Notes: generated by a model not told the origin, from the letters alone. A DNA stretch of 64,000 nt from Enterococcus diestrammenae (GCF_009933255.1 NZ_MAEI01000012.1:58916-122915), one strand, 5' to 3'; numbered from the stretch's first letter, positions 48,954 through 58,270 are shown. Program-made: numbers and translations.

Positions 48954-50897
48954 TTATTGAAAATCTCCATATCTTGCTACTTCTGTCGGCATCAGTTGTT
49001 GGTTAAATACGATATTCCCAACACCTGCAATATTCATAAATAATTGCCCTTTACTCAAACGAGGAAGAGTTTCTAGTTCCGACTGATTCATTGCACCACT
49101 TAGGGCATTAGCTAATACTTGGACATCTGTCTCAGACGTTTGTGCAAAAACTCGATACTGCATCATACCAAAAATACTTTGAACTGCTAACGTATACGGG
49201 TCAACCTTACCAGTATTATTTGACACTAGAAAATTTTGTAGTGAATTGACAGAAAGGATTATGGCTGCAAAATTATCACCCATGCCGTCCATCATACCGG
49301 CTAGTAAATCGACGCTTCTAGCAAATTTCGGAGTAATAATATTTTGAGCATCGCTAATGTTAACAATGTAGTGAGGCAAATCCGTTTCGTTGAGGTTTGG
49401 ATTTTGTGCCAAAATCTGTTTTCCTCGTTTCCCATTGTTCGTAATATCAGCTGAAATGAGTGATAATACTGAGAATACTTGAGCATTAAAAATATTAGGC
49501 TGTCCTTTTAGGCCAGAAAAATCAAATGTTACTACTTTTTCATTTGAAATATCCATAAACTCAGTTGATCCTTCAAAAATCCCACCATGTGTTTGTAGCA
49601 TTGTTTCGAAAGTATTTTTAATACGAGTAATAGAAGCCATCTCTACTGGATTTGTTCCTCGTTTCATAGCGAGCTGACGTTCAACATCACTGATATACAA
49701 ATTGAAATCTGACAGCCGTGGATATTCATCTTTATTAATCTTAGTAGCACGTAACTCCGATTCGTGTAAATTAGGATTGCGGAACCAGATTTTTTTTGAA
49801 ATATAAAAACTAGTAATTAGTTTTTCAAAAGTGGTCATATCATCATCTGTTGCAGCGCTATTTAGCATGTAAAACATATTTTTGAGTTTTTCAATGTGAA
49901 GTTGAAAACTCCTAATTTCGTCAACTTGCGTTCCTTCTCTATTAGTCACAGTTGGAAATACCTGGAATGGATTAATTCGGTTTTCACTACCAGAAAGATT
50001 CAACATTAGACCATTTTGATATTGAGTTTGGATACTAAATGTACCATTCGCATCAAAATTTCGAATATAGTGTCCTTTTGCATAGAGATCATCATTCATT
50101 TTTAAAGAGAAGGTTTTTTGACCCATTTTGGGATTCCCACTAATCAGCATGAACGAACGAGTTCGCTTGTTATCTCGTTCCAAAAAATTAAAATTAACTG
50201 CCCCATTGGTTGGCGTGTAACCAAAATAACTTCCGTGCTGATCTTCTAGTTTTGTGTGATTATAAAAATATCCACCGGCTAAAGCATATGCGCTAACGGT
50301 AATACCACGTCGATGATTAATTTGCTCGATTTGTTTAGATGGTGGAATAAAGGGGGCTTGATATTCCAAATCTAGCTCGCCAGTTAAAATCCCCATCTTA
50401 TATTTGGAGGTTTTGTCTTTGATTTCTTGTACCTTTTCGAAAAGCTTCTCTTTAGTAATTGCAGTAACGAAGATACGAATATAAATCCCCATCATAGCTA
50501 TGTTGTGATCTTCAATTTCGCTGTACAGTTGCGCCATATCAGAAATTTCTTTAACTTCAGTTTGATTATCGACTGCCCGTGCATTACCGCTAATTCGAGT
50601 ACTTTTTTCATCAATGGAAGATTTCAGTTTCTCTTTCAGCTCATTATTATTTTCTCTGTAAATAGATAAGAATGCCCGTGTACCGCTAATCTGCATTAAA
50701 TCAAGCATCCAAAAATTTTCTAGACCCTTTGTCGGATAACCGAAAACATGTAAAATTGTATAATATCCATCACCACCAAAATAGTAATCATCTGGTTTAA
50801 AATTCATATTTCCTTGTGGCTGAATTTCTTTTAAAAAGTCAAGATCATAACCATTTGCTAAGTATTCTTTTTGTTTACGATTCGTCAGTAATCCCAT
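48954..50897 (-). CDS. VirB4/TrsE-type transfer ATPase with degenerate Walker motifs
   Basis: The 647-residue protein has the VirB4/TraC architecture of Gram-positive transfer systems, with an N-terminal domain of about 230 residues and an ATPase core from about residue 245. The P-loop region reads SGNPKMGQKTFSL (about 253-265): aligned on G-x-P-x-x-G, the Lys position is Gln, or a residue is inserted. The Walker B position reads YIVNISDAQNII (about 510-521), with no D-E pair. ATP hydrolysis is therefore doubtful, or this lineage uses an altered loop. GGAGG lies upstream of the ATG. Confidence 0.85.
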   Translation of the reverse strand: MGLLTNRKQKEYLANGYDLDFLKEIQPQGNMNFKPDDYYFGGDGYYTILHVFGYPTKGLENFWMLDLMQISGTRAFLSIYRENNNELKEKLKSSIDEKSTRISGNARAVDNQTEVKEISDMAQLYSEIEDHNIAMMGIYIRIFVTAITKEKLFEKVQEIKDKTSKYKMGILTGELDLEYQAPFIPPSKQIEQINHRRGITVSAYALAGGYFYNHTKLEDQHGSYFGYTPTNGAVNFNFLERDNKRTRSFMLISGNPKMGQKTFSLKMNDDLYAKGHYIRNFDANGTFSIQTQYQNGLMLNLSGSENRINPFQVFPTVTNREGTQVDEIRSFQLHIEKLKNMFYMLNSAATDDDMTTFEKLITSFYISKKIWFRNPNLHESELRATKINKDEYPRLSDFNLYISDVERQLAMKRGTNPVEMASITRIKNTFETMLQTHGGIFEGSTEFMDISNEKVVTFDFSGLKGQPNIFNAQVFSVLSLISADITNNGKRGKQILAQNPNLNETDLPHYIVNISDAQNIITPKFARSVDLLAGMMDGMGDNFAAIILSVNSLQNFLVSNNTGKVDPYTLAVQSIFGMMQYRVFAQTSETDVQVLANALSGAMNQSELETLPRLSKGQLFMNIAGVGNIVFNQQLMPTEVARYGDFQ

Positions 50898-50913
50898 TTT
50901 CTACCCTCCAAGT

Positions 50914-51546
50914 TTAAAGCTTATCATTCATAGAATTGTATTGTTTCAATATTTGAATCTTTTTCGAACCAGGTATTGGATACGGATTAAAATCCCCGTT
51001 TCCGTACGTTTTTGCTTTTCGTGTCAACTCATCCAGTTCTTGTGCTGTATTCCCAAAAAGGAATAGGAAAAATTCAACATTATAAATTTCCTCTTTGATC
51101 TGTTCCTCAATTTGTATATTATTCAGCAAGATCATTTCACGATCTTGTAACTGTCTATAGAAACGCTCATTGTGTTTTTCCTTCATCTCTTCTCTTACCT
51201 TGTTAAGAGAATGTTTTAAGTTGTTAATTTGGTTGGTTGTATCCGTTGGTAAAGTTGTTACATAGATTGTGTAATCTGAATTGAAATCTGTGAGCCAGGC
51301 ATAATAGTTCAAAAGCGTACGTTGAACTTCCCCGTTTCCAAGTGAGCTTAAATCTTTACCATGAATTTCAAGGATTTCCATGTAACAGTCGTCTTTTAGT
51401 TCAAAGTATTCTTGCCGATTACTCATTAATCGTTTAAAAGGCAGCAGTTCGATTGTTGTGAGCACATCAGAATAATCTTTTTCATCTTTGTATTTTTCTT
51501 TACCTTTTTGCTTTTTATCCCTCTTTTTTTCTCCAATCATAATCAT
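50914..51546 (-). CDS. TrsD-like transfer protein
   Basis: The 210-residue soluble protein (charged N-terminus; VEFFLFLFGNTAQELDEL near 165) resembles the N-terminal region of VirB4 proteins and the separate TrsD found beside TrsE in staphylococcal pSK41/pGO1 systems. It lies 8 bases after the PrgI-like gene and 16 bases before virB4. A partner or regulatory role with VirB4 is inferred. Confidence 0.7.
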   Translation of the reverse strand: MIMIGEKKRDKKQKGKEKYKDEKDYSDVLTTIELLPFKRLMSNRQEYFELKDDCYMEILEIHGKDLSSLGNGEVQRTLLNYYAWLTDFNSDYTIYVTTLPTDTTNQINNLKHSLNKVREEMKEKHNERFYRQLQDREMILLNNIQIEEQIKEEIYNVEFFLFLFGNTAQELDELTRKAKTYGNGDFNPYPIPGSKKIQILKQYNSMNDKL

Positions 51547-51554
51547 TCACCCCT

Positions 51555-51863
51555 TTAATATTTCCAATCAAAACTGATCCATCTCGTTTTTCTTCTTCTG
51601 GCTAATAATAGCAGTGCTTGCCAATTTTTCTTTCCACCACGGCATGGCAAAATCAAGTAAAATACGATTCCAATAGTTAGGACAATAAAAGCAATCATTT
51701 TTACCCATTGTGTAGTTGGGAAAATTCGCATTGCTGCAAAAAAAGTAAGCATTGTAGTAATCACCATAGTCACTAAATCCTTTAAGATAAAAATACTCAA
51801 TTTGACATTGGCACGTACATCACGTGGAATACCATAATTACCATTCATTTCATTTTGATCCAT
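51555..51863 (-). CDS. PrgI/TrsC-like membrane protein
   Basis: The 102-residue protein has two adjacent membrane segments (about 26-46 and 52-72) and a basic C-terminus, the size and topology of PrgI or DUF5592-type (VirB3-like) components. GAAAGAGGTGG lies before the ATG. It leads the trsC-trsD-trsE-like block. Confidence 0.75.
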   Translation of the reverse strand: MDQNEMNGNYGIPRDVRANVKLSIFILKDLVTMVITTMLTFFAAMRIFPTTQWVKMIAFIVLTIGIVFYLILPCRGGKKNWQALLLLARRRKTRWISFDWKY

Positions 51864-52012
51864 GTTGCCACCTCTTTCTTTTCTATAGGTTTATTATATG
51901 AAGAACTAACGTTGTCTATGTTTTTGGGACAAACCAACTGAATTCACAAATACAATGCTCTTGGGAACTTCAATAACAAGTTACTTATCAATTTAAAAAG
52001 TTAAATAAAATT

Positions 52013-52140
52013 TTACGTAACAGATTATGCAAGATTTTATTTATATATCATGTAAAGCCTTCTATACACACTAATTAAGTACTGACAATTATTCTTGCAT
52101 AACTTTTTTCATACTATTTTACGCAACATATTACATAATT
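52013..52140. repeat. TTACRTAAC repeat region B
   Basis: Copies at 52013 (TTACGTAAC), 52025 (TTATGCAAG, inverted), 52095 (TTGCATAAC), 52119 (TTACGCAAC) and 52131 (TTACATAAT) lie in the 306-base gap between the BRCT gene and the PrgI-like gene. The gap has no ORF. Confidence 0.55.
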
Positions 52141-52169
52141 AATTACTTAACTACACATTCATTAGTTAC

Positions 52170-52454
52170 TCATAAAATCATTTGGTTGTGGTAATAATTG
52201 AGGAATTCTTCTCCCCCAATTATTTCAATGGCAATTCCTTGCTCGACTAACTTATTTGCGATTATCCTTTTCCGAGTTAATTTATCCTCTTCGAATAGAT
52301 TTAGTTGATGAGACCCCACAACTAAGTAGTCTGTTTTAGTTGTAACCATCTTTTGAATAAACCCACCTTTTGATTCAATAAAGCTTTCAGCATCTTTTCG
52401 TCGTAAATATCCTAATGAACCAGTAAAGACAAAAGTTCTATTTTTAATGTCCAT
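52170..52454 (-). CDS. stand-alone BRCT domain protein
   Basis: The 94-residue protein is a single BRCT domain: FVFTGSLGYLRRKDAESFIE, then SKGGFIQKMVTTKTDYLVVG, and a C-terminal helix. The same fold is at the end of NAD-dependent DNA ligases, where it binds nicked or damaged DNA. It lies 6 bases after the unknown gene at 52461 and between TrbL and PrgI. A role in handling transferred single-stranded DNA ends is conceivable but unproven. Confidence 0.85.
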   Translation of the reverse strand: MDIKNRTFVFTGSLGYLRRKDAESFIESKGGFIQKMVTTKTDYLVVGSHQLNLFEEDKLTRKRIIANKLVEQGIAIEIIGGEEFLNYYHNQMIL

Positions 52455-52460
52455 CTCATT

Positions 52461-52847
52461 TCAACTCTCTTTTTGGACATAAACCCGATATTGGTTACCT
52501 GAAGTAATTGACAGCTGATTAACCGTATAATTCTGGATCGTTTCAACCAGATTACCCGTAGACTCTTCAGCCAATTCAGTGAGTATAGAAACTGGAATTA
52601 CCTGCATCTGTGCTTTTTCTTTTAGTATTTCAAATTTTTGATATGGCCTCATTGATTTCTCTTTCGCTGCAACACCGTTTATCATAAATTCTTTTGCTGT
52701 TTCTCTTTTCCAATCATTAGATATTAGGCCATCTTCAAAACTTGCTGAAAAGCCAAGGATTCTCGGCAACCCAATTGTTAACCCTTGCGATAATCCATAG
52801 CCAATCAATTGTTGATCCAAATAAATACAAATTAAATGTTCTTCCAT
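52461..52847 (-). CDS. small soluble protein of unknown function
   Basis: A 128-residue protein from the ATG at 52847 with AAAGGAG 7 bases upstream; the longer frame to 52871 includes that ribosome site. It is mixed alpha/beta and contains no membrane segment. It forms a two-gene unit with the BRCT protein. I do not recognise it. Confidence 0.6.
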   Translation of the reverse strand: MEEHLICIYLDQQLIGYGLSQGLTIGLPRILGFSASFEDGLISNDWKRETAKEFMINGVAAKEKSMRPYQKFEILKEKAQMQVIPVSILTELAEESTGNLVETIQNYTVNQLSITSGNQYRVYVQKES

Positions 52848-52997
52848 ATCAATGCTCCTTTCAAATAACACAATACCTTAATCTTATTATTTTATTTTTT
52901 TAGGGACATTGACATTGTTCTATATATGACTGTGTTTATTGACCATATTAGAGGATATGAAGCTAAAATATCGCTTGCTCACTTAATATGCATGTTG

Positions 52998-53247
52998 TTA
53001 TGTAAGTTGTTATTGCTATTTCTAAAAGGCACTCGTCAAACTACATAACAACATGCATAACATCTCAAACAATATTATGCATAACTATTTCATAATATAC
53101 TGATCCCAATAAAGCTGTTGCACCTTGAGACCTCAAATTACGACACTAATAAAGTACAAATAGTTGGATTATCAATACAAACATACACAACTAATTATGC
53201 AACTTAATCAAGTCCCACGAAATTTAAGGAATAACAAATTACATAAC
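52998..53247. repeat. TTACRTAAC repeat region C
   Basis: Copies at 52998 (inverted), 53041, 53053 (ATGCATAAC), 53083 (TTATGCATAA), 53195 (TTATGCAAC, inverted) and 53239 lie in the 456-base gap before the BRCT unit. The gap has no ORF and is strongly AT-rich. Confidence 0.55.
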
Positions 53248-53261
53248 AATAAAAAAAGTAT

Positions 53262-53296
53262 AGAAAAATACATCCTAGCCTAAACCAGGATGTATT
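53262..53296 (-). terminator. terminator after the TrbL-like gene
   Basis: AATACATCCT and AGGATGTATT arms with a 10-base loop, then TTTTTCT on the minus strand, just after the stop at 53304. Confidence 0.8.
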
Positions 53297-53303
53297 CTGC
53301 TTA

Positions 53304-55730
53304 CTAATTATCGTCAATTTCAACGCCCTTAATATGACTATGCGTTGCGCCATTCATTTTTTGACTAGCCATATCCATTTTACTTTTCATAGCTTGAAAA
53401 TCTTGATTTGCTTTTTGAAAATGTTGTGTTGGTTGCGAAGATGAATGACTCATCTGTTGTTTTGCAGCGTGAGTATCATGACTTAGATTGCTCAAGCCTT
53501 GTTGCTGTTGTTTTTGTTTTTGAACTGTATTATTAGAGTGATAAAGATTTGAATAAGCTAAGCCATTGGCTCCCTTATTGCCAGATTGGTTTTCCTGTTG
53601 TCTGTCATTCAATGAATTTTTACCTGTTCGAATTCCACCGCCCATTATTTGGTTTGGATTAGTTGTCTCTCCCGTTGATGATTCCCTAATTCCTGAAACA
53701 TTTTCTACTGGTTGACTATTTGATTGGGGTATATATTCTTCCGGATAATTACCAATGGAAGATCCTCCTTCATCTTGATATTGTTGCGACAAACCAGGTT
53801 GACCAGGTTGACTGGTGGTTTCTAATTCAACATCTGGTTGAGGTACAGAAGGTATGTTAGTTGATTCTTGACCCTGATCTACATTAGTTGATTGAAAAGC
53901 CTCTGCTTCATTGGCTTGATTGCCATAATTGCCTTGACCGTTTACTCTAGGGTTAGATTCTGAATCATTGGTTTTCTCGGAATTTGAAGTTTCTGGATTT
54001 TGTTGATTGTTACCTTCTGTACCTTGAGGTTGCGAATTATTTTTTAATGCACCTCTTACACCATTGTGTCCCAAATCTACAGAAGAACCCACAGAATTAG
54101 CCGCTTTTTGTGCAACTCCTTGTATACCTGAGCCTACCCTACTTGCAGCATTAGAGATTCCTGCTTTCGCAGTACCTGCTAATCCTTGTTCTTTTACAGA
54201 ATCAACTAAACCACCAATACCTCCGCCTGTTGAAGCAATCCCTTTAACCGCAGCTGACGATACATTCCCTACTGTTTTCGGGGCATTCTTGGCTACATTT
54301 ACTGCCATTCCACCGGCACCTAAAGCACTACTTGCTACACCTTTGAATCCAGAACCAAGGGCGTTAGCCATCATCATACCACCCATTAACTGTTGTGCAG
54401 TGTCGCTGTGACCTGTAGAGACGCCTAACCAACGTTCAATAATTGTTACTCCTTGCATTGCGCCAAAAAATACTCCCAAATAAACAATGATTGAGGTTGC
54501 ACATGATTCCCACATATTTAAACCATCGAAAAAGCCTATGTCTAGTCCTGAAACACCACTAAGGGCAAGAGTTGGTAAGTCCCTCATGACTTCTAAAGTA
54601 ACTCGCATAATGATGATTTCAAAAAATATACCTGCAAAAGCACCAACAATTGTCATAACTAATTCTTTAAATTTTTTACTTGACTCAACACTAGTATACC
54701 CTTGAATTGGTGCAATAATTGCCGTCAAGACAGTTTCAAAAATTGATTTAACAACTTTTACTGACATCATGACCAATAATACAATTAATGTTGCAAACTG
54801 TGCAAACATACCAAGCCAATTCACTCTATATCTTAAATACACTGGTTCAAATGAGTTCATCGATTTCATGAATCCATGTTCAGTAACCGAATTAATCCCT
54901 GTTTGGTTTGAGTTTGGTAAATGAAGGAATAACCCCTTCATACCATCTTGCTTCTCATCCATTTTATCCAGTAAATCTGAATCAGTGGCACCAAAATTCG
55001 CGCTAAAATCAATATTTGTTACAAAATTTTGCGTATCTCGCTTCGAGGTATCATCAGTGATCTTATTAACAGGCGTAGAATCAGCTGTTGGTGGATTGAT
55101 AAAACCCGTACTATCCATTGGAAAGGTTGAGGTATCAAAATCGTTATCTATCAAAACTTTTAAATCTACCACATTATTTTTAATGGGCTGTAAGGCCAAA
55201 GAAGTGAAATTAATCGATGTATCCGAATTCTCACCTTCAACATTCTCAATGGTTTGAACGTCTTTTGCCATTTCCGAACTAATATATGTTACTGCTGTAG
55301 GTAAGACTGCCACCACAAGCGTCACAAGCATGAAATGAGTCATAACATCTTTATATTTTAATCTTTTGCCGAGTAAGCTTGAAACAGCTCTAGCCACAAG
55401 AAGAAAAGTAAATATCGCAATACCTAGAGTTCGAAACCCTTGATAAAACTGACCAATAATAGTTGTATCATTCTCCAAATAACCGAATAGTCCAAGCATT
55501 TTAAAAATATTATTAAAAACATGTTCTAAACTGTTTGTTACTAAGTATAGTCCTTTAGCTAAAGCACCCACAGGTTTCATCAAAAAAGTTAAAAATGCAG
55601 GTGTTGTATCAAGATAATTTCCCCAATAACGATAAAAGGAAAGGGCTGCATCAGTTGCATCTTTCTTTGTAATTTCATTATTAAAATCTTTGATTACACC
55701 CATTAAATCAGTGAACGTTTGGTATTTCAC
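53304..55730 (-). CDS. TrbL/VirB6-like polytopic transfer protein
   Basis: The 808-residue protein has several membrane segments (about 95-115, 130-150 and a cluster about 285-440), including a long outer loop (about 155-280). The C-terminal third (about 470-808) is a soluble Ser/Asn/Gln/Gly-rich tail. This is the build of TrbL/VirB6-like channel proteins of Gram-positive conjugation systems. It is the first gene of the transfer region after the lipoprotein remnant and has its own terminator. Confidence 0.8.
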   Translation of the reverse strand: MKYQTFTDLMGVIKDFNNEITKKDATDAALSFYRYWGNYLDTTPAFLTFLMKPVGALAKGLYLVTNSLEHVFNNIFKMLGLFGYLENDTTIIGQFYQGFRTLGIAIFTFLLVARAVSSLLGKRLKYKDVMTHFMLVTLVVAVLPTAVTYISSEMAKDVQTIENVEGENSDTSINFTSLALQPIKNNVVDLKVLIDNDFDTSTFPMDSTGFINPPTADSTPVNKITDDTSKRDTQNFVTNIDFSANFGATDSDLLDKMDEKQDGMKGLFLHLPNSNQTGINSVTEHGFMKSMNSFEPVYLRYRVNWLGMFAQFATLIVLLVMMSVKVVKSIFETVLTAIIAPIQGYTSVESSKKFKELVMTIVGAFAGIFFEIIIMRVTLEVMRDLPTLALSGVSGLDIGFFDGLNMWESCATSIIVYLGVFFGAMQGVTIIERWLGVSTGHSDTAQQLMGGMMMANALGSGFKGVASSALGAGGMAVNVAKNAPKTVGNVSSAAVKGIASTGGGIGGLVDSVKEQGLAGTAKAGISNAASRVGSGIQGVAQKAANSVGSSVDLGHNGVRGALKNNSQPQGTEGNNQQNPETSNSEKTNDSESNPRVNGQGNYGNQANEAEAFQSTNVDQGQESTNIPSVPQPDVELETTSQPGQPGLSQQYQDEGGSSIGNYPEEYIPQSNSQPVENVSGIRESSTGETTNPNQIMGGGIRTGKNSLNDRQQENQSGNKGANGLAYSNLYHSNNTVQKQKQQQQGLSNLSHDTHAAKQQMSHSSSQPTQHFQKANQDFQAMKSKMDMASQKMNGATHSHIKGVEIDDN

Positions 55731-55854
55731 TTTGGTTCCACTCCTTTTCTAGTAAGTAATTTTTAAACTACAATTGAACATTCCAACATATTCCTCCTCG
55801 CAAACTTATGATCCTATACTATTTAAAAAAATGATTTTCCAAGATTTCGGGACA

Positions 55855-55884
55855 ATAAAAAAAGACCTACAAGAGGCCTTTTTT
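55855..55884 (-). terminator. terminator after lipoprotein remnant
   Basis: A GGCCT-CTTGT-AGGTC stem followed by seven T on the minus strand, 4 bases after the stop at 55888. Confidence 0.65.
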
Positions 55885-55887
55885 GTT

Positions 55888-56363
55888 CTATTCCGCTCTT
55901 CCAGTAAATTGAAAACTTTCAAAATCTAAATCAAGGGCGTTGATATTTATATTTTTACTATCTTGACTCAAAATAATTTCGTAACCAGAATCTGACTGCC
56001 ATTCTGTAGGATCACCATCTTCTCGAATTTGACGAATAATCATAAATAAACATTTTTTCCTTTGGTTTGTTTTTCAAATAGGCTTATGTTGCCCCTACTC
56101 TCATCTTCTAATTTATTTTCGGGAATAATTTTATATTCAAATACTCTATCTCCATCAGTTATTTGACTTTTATTATGATCAAATATAAGTTTTCCATTGT
56201 CGTGAAAGAAATAACCATGTGTTTCTCCTGTAGAACCTCTGTACACATCAGCCATATTCTCAGGCAAACCATCCGTACCGATTTTCAAAGAACTGCTACA
56301 TCCTACTAACACTACCAACCCCCAAATAACTAATACCCCAATTAAACCTTTTACCATTTTCAT
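55888..56363 (-). pseudogene. lipoprotein gene split by a frameshift
   Basis: From the ATG at 56363 (AGGGAC upstream) a lipoprotein of 107 codons starts with a signal peptide and lipobox VLVGCSS and ends at 56040. A second frame of 51 codons (56043-55888, IIRQIREDGDPTEWQSDSGY) begins as ATGA overlapping that stop and reads like the missing C-terminal strands. An A6 run at about 56050 is the likely slip point. Two separate coupled genes are the alternative. It lies upstream of the TrbL-like gene and may mark the element's edge region. Confidence 0.6.
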
Positions 56364-56560
56364 ATTTGTCCCTACTTTCGTGTTTGATACATCCATCCTA
56401 ATACAAAGAATTAATTTTAATTTTTTTAGGACATTTATTTTTTTCTTGATCTCCTACTAGAGTAAACATTTAAATCAATAAAGATTATTCATCAAGTTTA
56501 TGTAATCCTCAAGGTCACATATTCGAATTAGTGTTTGAGTTCTGATTTCTCATAAAAACA
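56364..56560. other. AT-rich spacer between lipoprotein gene and glycan cluster
   Basis: No ORF, repeat or clear att-like copy of the alaS-side junction was found in this stretch by eye. Confidence 0.4.
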
Positions 56561-56600
56561 ACTCTCTCGTTCTCTAGAATTTTTTTACGAACGAGAGAGT
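56561..56600 (-). terminator. terminator after GH13 gene
   Basis: Perfect 12-base arms ACTCTCTCGTTC and GAACGAGAGAGT with a 16-base loop follow the GH13 stop by about 15 bases; TTGTTTTTATG follows on the minus strand. Confidence 0.8.
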
Positions 56601-56614
56601 AATTTTTCGACACC

Positions 56615-58270
56615 CTAATCATTTTTGAAATTAGTTTTTAAAATGATTATTTCATATGGATCGATTGTTATTCTTCTATTTGTGAAATCAACTTTATTCG
56701 TATCAGGACTTATAACTTCATACTTACTTAAAAAGAATTCTTTGAAAGGGGTGTATGAAACTTCAAAATTTCGTAGATTTATCAAAAAAAGAATTGCCCC
56801 TTCTTCTGTCTCTCGGGAGAAGAAAAAGATATCTTGAGAATATTTGTCCAAATTAACAAATTTACCTTCGTGTAATATCTCTTCTTCATGGCGAAGTTGA
56901 ATCAAAAATCTATAGTAATTAAGTATAGAGCTTTTATCAGTTATTTGTGAAGTAACATTAATAGACTGGTAATTAGAATTAGTCAGTAAAGGTAAGCAAT
57001 GTGTTTTTGAGAATCCTCCGTTTATACTATTATCCCACTGCATAGTAGTTCTGGAATGGTCTCTTGCCCAGCGACCTGCTATTTTTAGAGCAACTGGCTC
57101 TGGAATGTTTCTACTTAATAAACTGGAGTATTTATTTTTACTGTCTTCTGTCAGTAACTCGCTATTTTTTGTAAAATTATAGTTTGTCATTCCTATTTCT
57201 TCACCTTGATAAACAAAGCAAGTTCCGCTTAATCCGATTAATAAAGTTGCTAATGCTTTTGCACATTGAGGTGTCTCATCTCCGAATATAGAAATAGAAC
57301 GTGGAGTATCATGATTTTCTAAATATATCCCATGAGACATGCTATCATTGAGTTTTTCTTGCCACTCTACTAACGATGATTTCAATCTACTAATATCACC
57401 TTTTTCAAAACCCGGTATTCCGATTTTATAAATGTGATCTAAATCAAAAATCGAATTAAAATATTCTTTTTCCTCCATCCAATATTTTGCTTCATTAACA
57501 TTAATGCCTCCAGCTTCACCTACTATATATAAATTATGTTTTCCATATGCTATTTTTAACTCATCTAAATAATTGTTTAAACCCGGTACATTTGTAAAAG
57601 CTCCCCATTTGTTCTCTGAATTATCATATTCCCAATCTTCTTTTTTTAAATGGGTTGCAGCATCAATTCGAAATCCATCAACCCCTTTTTCAACCCACCA
57701 ATCAATTATATTTCTAATTTCATGTCTAACAGCTTCGTTATTCCAATTCAAATCAGGTTGATATTTAGAAAAGCTATGGAAATAATATTTTTCTAGTTTC
57801 TCATCAAAAGTCCAAACACTCCCACCAAAAAATGACTCCCAATTATTCGGTGGACCTCCTCCATTTTTAGGATTTTCCCAAAAGTAATAATCGTAATATT
57901 TACTCTCCTCACCTTTTTTTGATTCCTTGAACCACTCATGTTGAGAGCTTGTGTGATTTAGAACTAAGTCAATAATAATCCGAATATTATTTTCATGTAA
58001 CATTTCGACTAGGTTATTAAAATCATCCATTGATCCGAAATCAGATCCGACTGATAAGAAGTCAGAAACATCATACCCATTATCGTAGTCCGGAGATGAG
58101 TAAAATGGGCTTAACCACACAAAATCAACCCCAAGATTTTTAATATATGGTATTTTATCTATTACTCCTTTGAGATCCCCCTTCCCATCATTATTACTAT
58201 CAAAAAAACTTTTTAAGTTTATTTGATAGCCAACCGCGTTACGCCACCACTTCTCGACTCTTTCCATCAT
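56615..58270 (-). CDS. GH13 alpha-glucosidase (oligo-1,6-glucosidase/trehalose hydrolase-like)
   Basis: The 551-residue cytoplasmic enzyme hydrolyses short alpha-glucosides. The GH13 regions are complete: DLVLNHTS, GFRIDAATHL (nucleophile Asp), IVGEAGG (acid Glu) and ENHDTPR (third Asp). It is of normal length with no signal peptide. AGGAG lies 5-8 bases before two tandem ATG codons. Its place at the end of a glycan-assembly operon is unusual for a catabolic enzyme. It could trim or transglycosylate a precursor or simply be a neighbour. Confidence 0.9.
   Translation of the reverse strand: MMERVEKWWRNAVGYQINLKSFFDSNNDGKGDLKGVIDKIPYIKNLGVDFVWLSPFYSSPDYDNGYDVSDFLSVGSDFGSMDDFNNLVEMLHENNIRIIIDLVLNHTSSQHEWFKESKKGEESKYYDYYFWENPKNGGGPPNNWESFFGGSVWTFDEKLEKYYFHSFSKYQPDLNWNNEAVRHEIRNIIDWWVEKGVDGFRIDAATHLKKEDWEYDNSENKWGAFTNVPGLNNYLDELKIAYGKHNLYIVGEAGGINVNEAKYWMEEKEYFNSIFDLDHIYKIGIPGFEKGDISRLKSSLVEWQEKLNDSMSHGIYLENHDTPRSISIFGDETPQCAKALATLLIGLSGTCFVYQGEEIGMTNYNFTKNSELLTEDSKNKYSSLLSRNIPEPVALKIAGRWARDHSRTTMQWDNSINGGFSKTHCLPLLTNSNYQSINVTSQITDKSSILNYYRFLIQLRHEEEILHEGKFVNLDKYSQDIFFFSRETEEGAILFLINLRNFEVSYTPFKEFFLSKYEVISPDTNKVDFTNRRITIDPYEIIILKTNFKND

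Noticed and set aside
39284..53247. CRISPR array
   Set aside because: The TTACRTAAC repeats are short, irregularly spaced and variable, without unique spacers of constant length or cas genes.
54064..54411. 115-codon plus-strand frame inside the TrbL-like gene
   Set aside because: Ala/Pro/Thr-rich antisense of the Gly/Ala-rich tail of the transfer protein.
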